A program made the position numbers and the translations under genes. Positions 57,453 through 64,000 of a stretch of 64,000 nt of DNA are shown in pieces (within the stretch, counting starts at the first letter, position 1; every line of letters starts with the position of its first letter). The notes under the pieces are model-generated. The model was not told the DNA's origin and searched no databases. It saw only the letters and a program-made list of their open reading frames with translations. The stretch comes from an uncultured Kangiella sp. (GTDB lineage Bacteria > Pseudomonadota > Gammaproteobacteria > Enterobacterales > Kangiellaceae), in assembly GCA_947498625.1 (NCBI GenBank), contig CANMKR010000002.1, positions 1 through 64,000 on the forward strand. Reading direction: 5' to 3'.

Positions 57453-58034
57453 CTACAGCTTAACCAAGCCAGTAAAGCCCATAAAGGCAAGCGACATTAA
57501 ACCCGCAGTTATCATTGCGATGGCTGAACCTTTAAATGGCATTGGTACATCTGCCGCAGCTAGGCGCTCACGCATGGCGGCAAACAGAATTAAAACCAAT
57601 GAAAAGCCAACCGCAGCACCGAAACCATAAATAATTGATTCAATGAAATTATGACTTTCATTGACGTTTAGCAGCGCAACGCCAAGAACCGCACAATTGG
57701 TTGTGATTAATGGCAAAAAAATTCCAAGTAGGCGATACAGAATCGGACTCGTTTTATGAATAATCATTTCAGTTAATTGAACCATCACGGCGATAACCAA
57801 AATAAAGGAAAGTGTTTGTAAATACTCTAGTTCAAGGGGGATTAAAATATAGGTATTGACAATGTAGCTTGAAGCAGAGGCTAGGGTAAGCACGAAAGTC
57901 GTGGCGACTGACATTCCAATGGCGGTCTCAAGCTTGCCAGATACGCCCATAAAAGGGCATAAACCTAAAAACTTCACCAGCACAAAATTATTGACCAAAA
58001 CAGTGCCAATAAAAAGTAATAGGTATTCGCTCAT
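57453..58034 (-). CDS. rnfA: Rnf electron transport complex subunit A
   Basis: 193 residues, six membrane helices. [19 protein letters not shown] and [17 protein letters not shown] are the conserved RnfA/NqrE motifs with the cysteines that pair with those of RnfE. First gene of the minus-strand operon rnfABCDGE-nth. The 155-base gap to the divergent ggt gene should hold its promoter; no clear regulator site was seen. Confidence 0.97.
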   Translation of the reverse strand: MSEYLLLFIGTVLVNNFVLVKFLGLCPFMGVSGKLETAIGMSVATTFVLTLASASSYIVNTYILIPLELEYLQTLSFILVIAVMVQLTEMIIHKTSPILYRLLGIFLPLITTNCAVLGVALLNVNESHNFIESIIYGFGAAVGFSLVLILFAAMRERLAAADVPMPFKGSAIAMITAGLMSLAFMGFTGLVKL

Positions 58035-58189
58035 TAGAATCTAATCATTTGTTTTTAATCGATTTTTTGTGGACTTTCTGAATTAAATGAAAGCCACAAA
58101 TGATAGTCGCTATTATGCTTGATAGGGCTTTGTGAAACAACTCTTGATAGGTTAGACTTGAAAGAAATTGCTATTTTAAGCTGCTATCT

Positions 58190-59908
58190 ATGAATAAACT
58201 TCGCCAATTTTTATATATTGCTTTTTCGTTGGCATCATTAAGCCTACAAGCTAATGACAAGACCCCAAGTATTATTGATTATAAATCTATCCATCACCCT
58301 GAGGTTGCGGAAAACGGAATGGTGGTTTCGCAACAGTATATTGCCAGTAGAGTTGGTCGAGATATTTTGCTGCAAGGTGGCAATGCGGTAGATGCTGCAG
58401 TTGCTACCGGCTTAGCTTTAGCTGTGGTACTGCCTCGTGCGGGTAATCTTGGTGGTGGCGGCTTTATGCTGGTTTACCTTAAGGATAAAAAAGAATATAT
58501 CGCCATTGATTATCGGGAGATGGCGCCAGCAAAAGCTCATCGTAATTTATTTTTAGATGCTGACGGTAATGTGGATAACCGTAAAGCTCGTTTTAGTCAT
58601 TTATCAGCGGGTGTTCCAGGCACTGTGGCCGGTCTAGATTTAGCGCTGAAAGAATACGGCACTATGAGTTGGGAGCAAGTTATTGCCCCAGCTATTAAGT
58701 TGGCTGAAGAGGGTTTTGAAGTAAGCTGGGATCTTGCTCGTAACCTGCAAAGAAGAAGTTCTCGCTTGCAATCTCCAGCCACACGCAAGGCATTTTATAA
58801 AGCTGATGGCGACTATTATCGTAAAGGTGAAATTTTTAAACAACCCGATCTAGCTTGGTCTTTAAAACAGCTAAAAAAGCATGGCAAAAAAGCATTCTAT
58901 GAAGGTGAGATTGCTAAGCGTTTAGTCGCTGATATGGAGAACAATGGTGGCATTATTAGTATGCAAGATTTAGCAGCCTATAAGCCAAAAGTTAGAGCTG
59001 CCATTAAAGGAACTTATCGCGGCTATGAAATTTTCACCATGCCACCGCCAAGCTCTGGTGGAATTCATTTAGTACAAATGCTAAATATTTTAGAAAATTT
59101 CCCTGTTACTGAATTAGGCTCTAATACAGCAGATGAAATTCATCTTTTGTCTGAAGTGATGAAGCTGGCTTATGCTGATCGAAGTAAACATTTAGGTGAT
59201 ACAGACTTTTTTCCAGTACCGACTGATTGGTTGCTCAGTAAAAAATACGCCAAGCAATTAGCAGCAAAAGTAAACCTTAAAAAGGCAACACCATCGACGG
59301 AAATTGAAGCCGGTTCTAAGCCAGTTTATGAAAGCCCTGATACGACTCACTATTCTGTAGTCGATAAGTGGGGTAATGCGGTATCTAATACTTATACTTT
59401 GAACTTTTCTTATGGCTCTGGCATCGTAGCTGAAGGAACAGGTATTCTTTTAAACAACGAGATGGATGATTTCTCAGCTAAACCCGGTACTCCTAATGCC
59501 TATGGCTTGATTGGTGGTGAAGCTAATTCAATAGAAGCTTTTAAAAGGCCATTGAGCTCCATGACGCCTACTATGGTTTTAAAAGATGGAGAGTTAAAGC
59601 TGGTAACGGGAAGCCCTGGGGGGAGTAGAATTATTACTACTGTATTGCAGTTAATAGTGAATTTCATTGATCATAAGATGAATGTTGCAGAAGCTACTCA
59701 TACAGCAAGAATTCATCACCAATGGTTACCGGATGTGTTGTTTGTAGAGCCAAGCATTAATCAAGATGCGATAAGGTTGCTTGAAGCAAAAGGTCATAAA
59801 ATAAGGCAATCGAGTACGATGGGCTCCACCCAATCGATACAAGTAGAGGACTATATTTATGGTTCGCCCGATCCGCGCAGACCCAATGCTAAAGCTGAAG
59901 GCTATTGA
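58190..59908 (+). CDS. ggt: Gamma-glutamyltransferase (glutathione hydrolase)
   Basis: 572 residues. The signal peptide (about 1-22) sends it to the periplasm. The proenzyme cleaves itself before the catalytic Thr385 (DTTHYSV) into a large and a small subunit. QGGNAVDAAVATGLALAVV, LPRAGNLGGGGFM, the lid/oxyanion SPGGSRIITTVLQ and NNEMDDFS are all present. It hydrolyses glutathione and other gamma-glutamyl compounds or transfers the glutamyl group. Its TGA overlaps the next ATG (TGATG). Confidence 0.95.
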   Translation: MNKLRQFLYIAFSLASLSLQANDKTPSIIDYKSIHHPEVAENGMVVSQQYIASRVGRDILLQGGNAVDAAVATGLALAVVLPRAGNLGGGGFMLVYLKDKKEYIAIDYREMAPAKAHRNLFLDADGNVDNRKARFSHLSAGVPGTVAGLDLALKEYGTMSWEQVIAPAIKLAEEGFEVSWDLARNLQRRSSRLQSPATRKAFYKADGDYYRKGEIFKQPDLAWSLKQLKKHGKKAFYEGEIAKRLVADMENNGGIISMQDLAAYKPKVRAAIKGTYRGYEIFTMPPPSSGGIHLVQMLNILENFPVTELGSNTADEIHLLSEVMKLAYADRSKHLGDTDFFPVPTDWLLSKKYAKQLAAKVNLKKATPSTEIEAGSKPVYESPDTTHYSVVDKWGNAVSNTYTLNFSYGSGIVAEGTGILLNNEMDDFSAKPGTPNAYGLIGGEANSIEAFKRPLSSMTPTMVLKDGELKLVTGSPGGSRIITTVLQLIVNFIDHKMNVAEATHTARIHHQWLPDVLFVEPSINQDAIRLLEAKGHKIRQSSTMGSTQSIQVEDYIYGSPDPRRPNAKAEGY

Positions 59909-60591
59909 TGTTAAAAGTATTCAAGGCTCTTTTTGCTTTACTGTTATTGATATCTTCTTTTGATGTAATAGCTCATGGAGTAGACGATAATACCCAAAAG
60001 TTTTTGGCAGAATTAGATGGGCCTGCAATCATTCCTTTGTTTTATATTGGCGCAAAGCATATGGTTACTGGTTACGATCATTTGCTGTTTTTGTTTGGTG
60101 TTATTTTCTTTTTATTTAAGCCTAAAGACATATTGATCTATGTGACATTTTTTACCATTGGCCACAGCGTAACTCTGATTTTTGGTGTCTTATCTAAAAT
60201 ACAACTAAATGCTTATCTTATCGATGCCATTATAGGTTTGTCGATTGTGTATAAAGCGTTTGATAATTTAGGTGGTTTTAAAACACTATTTGCAGTACAA
60301 CCGAATACTAAAGTTGCCGTTCTTGTTTTTGGTCTCTTTCATGGATTTGGATTAGCAACCAAGCTTCAAGAGTTTTCGCTACCAGAAAATGGCTTGCTGA
60401 GTAATTTATTGGCTTTCAATGTAGGGGTAGAGTTCGGGCAATTTTTTGCATTAGCTTTTATCCTTATTGTCATAAGTTATTGGCGGCGATTTAGTTCTTT
60501 CCAACGCTGGTCAAACTTTTCGAATATACTACTAATGAGCTTTGGGTTTATGCTGGTAGGCTTTCAATTAACTGGCTACTTTATTAATTAA
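59908..60591 (+). CDS. HupE/UreJ-family membrane protein
   Basis: 227 residues. An N-terminal signal (about 1-23, ending VIAHG) and a short periplasmic segment precede about six membrane helices. GAKHMVTGYDHLLFLFGVIFF, FTIGHSVTLIFG and FGLFHGFGLATKL carry the conserved His/Asp residues of the HupE/UreJ_2 family, which in characterised cases move or bind nickel or cobalt. Starts at ATG 59908, overlapping the ggt stop. No hydrogenase or urease genes are near, so the metal link is open. Confidence 0.8.
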   Translation: MLKVFKALFALLLLISSFDVIAHGVDDNTQKFLAELDGPAIIPLFYIGAKHMVTGYDHLLFLFGVIFFLFKPKDILIYVTFFTIGHSVTLIFGVLSKIQLNAYLIDAIIGLSIVYKAFDNLGGFKTLFAVQPNTKVAVLVFGLFHGFGLATKLQEFSLPENGLLSNLLAFNVGVEFGQFFALAFILIVISYWRRFSSFQRWSNFSNILLMSFGFMLVGFQLTGYFIN

Positions 60592-60603
60592 ACTAGGTTT
60601 AAC

Positions 60604-61167
60604 ATGACACAAGAAACTATCGAGGGTTTATCCCAAAAGGGCCTACTCAAAGCAGTACTAATAGCTTCAACAGTTTCTATTCTGGCGCTTGTTACTATGA
60701 TACTGCCAGCTGAATACAATATTGATCCTTTCGGGATCGGAAAGCGGCTAGGCCTAACTGAGCTAGCCGATACAGGCGAGCCAAATACAGTCACCCGCGC
60801 CAATAAGCAGAAAGTTAACACTCAAGATAGCGATCAAATTGGTTTTCAGTCTGATGAAATTAGATTAGAGATCAAATCGGGGAGAGGGTTGGAATATAAG
60901 TTTTATTTGGAACAGTATCAATCCTTAACGTATCAATGGACAGTTGAAGAAGGCGAGGTTTATTTTGATTTCCATGGCGAACCAACGGATGATGACAGCG
61001 GGTATTTTGAAAGTTATGCGATAGCTGCAGCAAGTCAATCTGAAGGAACTATCACAGTGCCTTTCGCTGGTACTCATGGTTGGTATTTCAAAAACAATGG
61101 CGAGCAAAAAATTGTAATTACCCTTAAAACTCAGGGGATTTATCAGTTAAGAGGGTTGGTAAATTAA
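60604..61167 (+). CDS. Single-pass membrane-anchored periplasmic protein
   Basis: 187 residues. A short cytoplasmic N-terminus and one helix (about 15-33, VLIASTVSILALVTMILPA) lead to a periplasmic domain. Its last 90 residues form a beta-sandwich (GLEYKFYLEQYQSLTYQW, then VPFAGTHGWYFKNN). Proteins of this make-up are often found just after HupE-type genes and annotated only as transmembrane anchor proteins. It lies 12 bases after the HupE-like gene. Its stop overlaps the stop of the convergent membrane gene by 4 bases. Confidence 0.7.
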   Translation: MTQETIEGLSQKGLLKAVLIASTVSILALVTMILPAEYNIDPFGIGKRLGLTELADTGEPNTVTRANKQKVNTQDSDQIGFQSDEIRLEIKSGRGLEYKFYLEQYQSLTYQWTVEEGEVYFDFHGEPTDDDSGYFESYAIAAASQSEGTITVPFAGTHGWYFKNNGEQKIVITLKTQGIYQLRGLVN

Positions 61168-61649
61168 TCTTTTTGCGAATCGTCAATGGTGGGTTCTATA
61201 GGCGTTGCCATCACCGCGTCTAAGTTGGTTGGCTTTTCTACTTTAGGACTCTTCAATTTTTTAATTAATATCCATACGGCTATTCCAACAGCAAAGATGA
61301 TCGCCCAAACGATTCCGAGAGTTTTTACGCTACCCATAAATTCTGTTTTATAACCGTCAAACAAATTAACTACAGCATTAAGAACTAATGGCGAGTAACT
61401 AGTGACTCCTTCTGCTGGGTGTGCAGGGGTAAGAGCTCCTGCAAAAATAGTAGAAGCCATAAACCATTTCACCACAAAGTGCCACTTGCGAATGACATAC
61501 CAGATAATGCCAACCATTAAAAAAGTCAAACCTATGTAGAGTGCCCAAGTGAGACCATAATTAGGAATTTGGGTTGCTAGCTCTTGAGTCACGTCATTGC
61601 TTTCAGCAGTTTGTACTGGAGCAGTTTGTAGTGGAGTAGTTGTTGTCAT
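61164..61649 (-). CDS. Membrane protein of unknown function
   Basis: 161 residues with three hydrophobic segments (about 33-51, 62-78, 106-128). An N-terminal Thr/Gln-rich stretch and a charged C-terminal tail flank them. No motif was recognised. It is convergent with the anchor protein gene (4-base tail-to-tail overlap, no room for a terminator) and lies 31 bases upstream of the metG stop region, reading in the same direction as metG. Confidence 0.6.
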   Translation of the reverse strand: MTTTTPLQTAPVQTAESNDVTQELATQIPNYGLTWALYIGLTFLMVGIIWYVIRKWHFVVKWFMASTIFAGALTPAHPAEGVTSYSPLVLNAVVNLFDGYKTEFMGSVKTLGIVWAIIFAVGIAVWILIKKLKSPKVEKPTNLDAVMATPIEPTIDDSQKD

Positions 61650-61680
61650 ACTTTTCTCGTTTAACTCTTTTTATTTGTAG

Positions 61681-63717
61681 TTACTTAACTCGCATACCCG
61701 GTTGAGCGCCATCTTCAGGATTTAAAATCCACAAGTCTTTACCACCTGGGCCTGCAGCTAACACCATTCCTTCAGACATGCCAAATTTCATTTTTCTAGG
61801 CGCCAAATTTGCCACCATAACAGTCAATTTGCCTTCTAAATCTTCAGGGCTATATGCTGACTTTATACCTGCAAAGACTTGCTTGGTAACGCCTTCACCT
61901 AAATCCAGTGATAGTTTAAGTAATTTATCCGCGCCTTCCACATGTTCAGCTTTAGCAATTTTAGCAATCCTTAAATCAATTTTATCAAAGTCGCCAAATT
62001 GAATTTCATCTTTAATCGGATCAGACAATTCTGCTTGCGGCATTTTTTCAACTTCAGCCTCTAAGTCTTCTTTAGAATCTTCAACCATCTTATTTATCGA
62101 CTTCATTTCAATGCGCTGCATCATTGGTTTGAATTTATTGATTTTATAATCAGTTAAAACTTCCTGCGCACTATTCCAATGCATATTATCCAATTGCAGG
62201 AAGTCTTGAACCTTATCCGATAAAGCTGGCAACACAGGGTTTAAATAAGTCACTAGCACTTTAAATAGGTTAATCCCCAAACTACAGACTAAATGTGCTT
62301 CAGCTTTTGTTTCTTCATTTTTAACAAGTTTCCATGGCTCTTTTTCGGCAATATAAGCGTTAGCCTTATCCGCAAGTGACATGATCAACTTGATAGCTTT
62401 ACCAAAGTCACGAGCTTCATAATGGTTGGCAATTTGTTCCGAGGAATCTGTGAACTCTTTAAGCAATGCCGGCTCAATGATTTCTGAGCTGAGTTTGCTA
62501 TCAAATTGTTTGGTGATAAAACCAGAACAACGACTAGCGATATTGATGAGTTTACCGACTAAGTCAGAGTTTACTCGTTGCGCAAAGTCTTCAAGATTTA
62601 GATCGAAGTCATCAATTTTGCTAGATAATTTAGCGGCATAATAATAACGAAGATACTCTGGATTAAGGTGTTCTAGATAAGTTTTAGCTTTAATAAAAGT
62701 GCCTTTTGATTTTGACATCTTTTGACCATTAACCGTCACAAACCCATGCGCCCAAACCGCAGTAGGGGTTCTATAGCCTGCACCTTTTAAAACTGAAGGC
62801 CAGAATAGAGTATGGAAGTAAATAATATCTTTACCAATGAAGTGATAAATCTCAGCATCAGAGCCTTGCTGCCAATAGTGATCAAAGTTCAAACCATCTG
62901 TTTTATCACAGAGGTTTTTAAAACTCGCCATATAACCAATTGGTGCATCTAACCAAACGTAGAAATATTTTCCTTCTTCACCTGGGATTTCCCAACCGAA
63001 ATAGGGCGCATCGCGTGAAATATCCCATTGGCGTAAATCATCTAACCACTCGTTCATCTTATTTTGAACTTCAGATTGAACATGCCCATCGCTCGAGAGC
63101 CATTCACGCAAAAAGGACTCAAAGCCTTTTAAGTCGAAAAAGAAGTGCTCTGACTCTTTTAGTACTGGAGTTGCGCCGGATACTGCCGATTTAGGATTTT
63201 TCAAATCCGTTGGATTATAGGTTGCGCCACAATTATCGCAATTATCGCCGTACTGATCTTCTGAGTCACACTTTGGGCAAGTGCCTTTAACGAAACGATC
63301 CGGCAAGAACATATTCTTTTCTGGATCATACAGCTGATTGATAGTTTTAGAGCTGATATGACCATTTTCTTTAAGCTTAAGATAAATGCCTTGGGTCAGC
63401 TCTTTTGATTCGGAGCTATGAGTAGAGTGGAAATTATCAAATTCAATTAATGCACCAGCAAAATCACGCTCATGATTGGCTTGCTGTTCAGCAATAAAGT
63501 CCTCAGGCGTTTTACCTTCTTTTTGCGCGCGCAACATGACCGGCGTTCCATGGGTATCATCGGCACAAACATAGTAACACTCGTGCCCACGTGACTTTTG
63601 AAATCTGACCCAGATATCGGTTTGAACATATTCTAGCAAATGCCCAATATGGATATCGCCATTGGCATAGGGAAGAGCGCTGGTCACAAGGATTTTTCGT
63701 TGGTTTTGTGTGGTCAT
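61681..63717 (-). CDS. metG: Methionyl-tRNA synthetase
   Basis: 678 residues, the long dimeric form. Class I motifs are the HIGH box [11 protein letters not shown] and KMSKS in [15 protein letters not shown] four-cysteine zinc knuckle is seen in [17 protein letters not shown]. The C-terminal tRNA-binding/EMAP-II-like domain (about 575-678, [26 protein letters not shown]) serves for dimerisation. It is essential for initiation and elongation. Confidence 0.98.
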   Translation of the reverse strand: MTTQNQRKILVTSALPYANGDIHIGHLLEYVQTDIWVRFQKSRGHECYYVCADDTHGTPVMLRAQKEGKTPEDFIAEQQANHERDFAGALIEFDNFHSTHSSESKELTQGIYLKLKENGHISSKTINQLYDPEKNMFLPDRFVKGTCPKCDSEDQYGDNCDNCGATYNPTDLKNPKSAVSGATPVLKESEHFFFDLKGFESFLREWLSSDGHVQSEVQNKMNEWLDDLRQWDISRDAPYFGWEIPGEEGKYFYVWLDAPIGYMASFKNLCDKTDGLNFDHYWQQGSDAEIYHFIGKDIIYFHTLFWPSVLKGAGYRTPTAVWAHGFVTVNGQKMSKSKGTFIKAKTYLEHLNPEYLRYYYAAKLSSKIDDFDLNLEDFAQRVNSDLVGKLINIASRCSGFITKQFDSKLSSEIIEPALLKEFTDSSEQIANHYEARDFGKAIKLIMSLADKANAYIAEKEPWKLVKNEETKAEAHLVCSLGINLFKVLVTYLNPVLPALSDKVQDFLQLDNMHWNSAQEVLTDYKINKFKPMMQRIEMKSINKMVEDSKEDLEAEVEKMPQAELSDPIKDEIQFGDFDKIDLRIAKIAKAEHVEGADKLLKLSLDLGEGVTKQVFAGIKSAYSPEDLEGKLTVMVANLAPRKMKFGMSEGMVLAAGPGGKDLWILNPEDGAQPGMRVK

Positions 63718-63891
63718 ATTCTGAGCTTTATTAGCGATTTAGCTTTTATCAGTGCAATAGCGGCAAATATACTGGTTTTTGCTATTTTTTTCATTAATTA
63801 ATTGGTGAAATACTGTAAAGCAACTTGGTTTTCAAAGGCAAAAGACTTAGACTTTGTGCCATCAAACGATAATTATTTCCCATAAAGTTTA

Positions 63892-64000
63892 ATGGTCGAG
63901 CAAACACAAATTTCCGAGCAACTGCTTAATTTCAAATCCGAGCTTTTTGACTCGATTCATATACAGTCGAAAAATATTCGTAATATTGAAATTAAGGACA
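63892..64000 (+). CDS. N-terminus of a gene running off the window, possibly the Mrp/ApbC ATPase
   Basis: 36 codons from ATG 63892 (MVEQTQISEQLLNFKSELFD), open to the last base. It is divergent from metG, the place where the Fe-S carrier gene mrp/apbC is found in many gammaproteobacteria. The visible part holds no ATPase motif, so the name rests on gene order alone. Confidence 0.4.
   Translation, partial: MVEQTQISEQLLNFKSELFDSIHIQSKNIRNIEIKD

Noticed and set aside
61778-63194. Plus-strand frames inside metG
   Set aside because: They are shadows of a full-length conserved synthetase with all motifs intact.

Overview
The window is one stretch of an AT-rich (roughly 40% G+C by eye) gammaproteobacterial chromosome. 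The class is supported by rnfABCDGE followed by nth, metG, an RfaH-type regulator with a canonical ops site, purE-purK and the tRNA set. The GlyGly-CTERM protease, DUF11/OmpA surface proteins and general gene content suggest a marine or halophilic Kangiella/Aliikangiella-like genus; that placement is inference.

Layout. (1) 1-11563: a tightly overlapping three-gene surface operon. It holds the 3' end of a giant repeat protein (17 tandem ~100-residue repeats, then DUF11, SdrD-B-like and two OmpA-like domains), a 1239-residue outer-membrane barrel protein and a small DUF11 protein. (2) 11647-15422: an O-antigen-ligase-type membrane enzyme with TPRs, then purE-purK. (3) 15465-17831: a decayed accessory patch holding a gene split by an in-frame stop, an orphan coding fragment, a frameshifted zinc-ribbon/membrane gene and the 5' end of an IS3-family element. 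It is bounded by an 11-bp direct repeat of the tRNA-Ser(GGA) 3' end, as left by tRNA-targeted integration. (4) 18032-23691: an MFS transporter and a two-gene RND efflux system. (5) 23734-26816 (minus): a secreted subtilase with a GlyGly-CTERM tail, preceded by a small lipoprotein that resembles a free-standing subtilase propeptide. (6) 27589-29162 (minus): a CAT-anticodon tRNA (probably Ile2), tRNA-Asn and an aspartate aminotransferase. (7) 29287-32428: uvrB, an orphan MlaC-like protein and rfaH. (8) 32463-51604: a promoter and ops/JUMPstart element, then a 15-gene Wzx/Wzy-type polysaccharide locus. (9) 51650-51757: tRNA-Val(GAC) with promoter and terminator. (10) 51949-58034 (minus): a small lipoprotein, nth and rnfEGDCBA. 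(11) 58190-61167: gamma-glutamyltransferase, a HupE/UreJ-like protein and a membrane-anchored protein. (12) 61164-63717 (minus): a small membrane protein and metG. (13) 63892-64000: the start of a gene running off the end.

How the genes fit together. rfaH sits immediately upstream of the locus it most likely controls: transcripts starting near 32498 carry the ops element, where RfaH would load and keep polymerase going through 19 kb of low-G+C glycan genes. The sugar-modifying genes (WbpO-like dehydrogenase, WbpP-like epimerase, AsnB/WbpS-like amidotransferase, WbpV-like reductase, phosphoglycosyl transferase, WbpM/CapD dehydratase) resemble the set known from Pseudomonas aeruginosa serogroup O6. 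They predict a glycan with amidated GalNAcA and a QuiNAc-type initiating sugar. Wza-like, Wzi-like, Wzz, Wzx and Wzy-like proteins would polymerise and export it to the cell surface.

The best candidates for something new are the giant repeat protein/barrel pair, the external-propeptide lipoprotein paired with the GlyGly-CTERM protease, the A8 frameshift gene, and the tRNA-Ser-flanked remnant.
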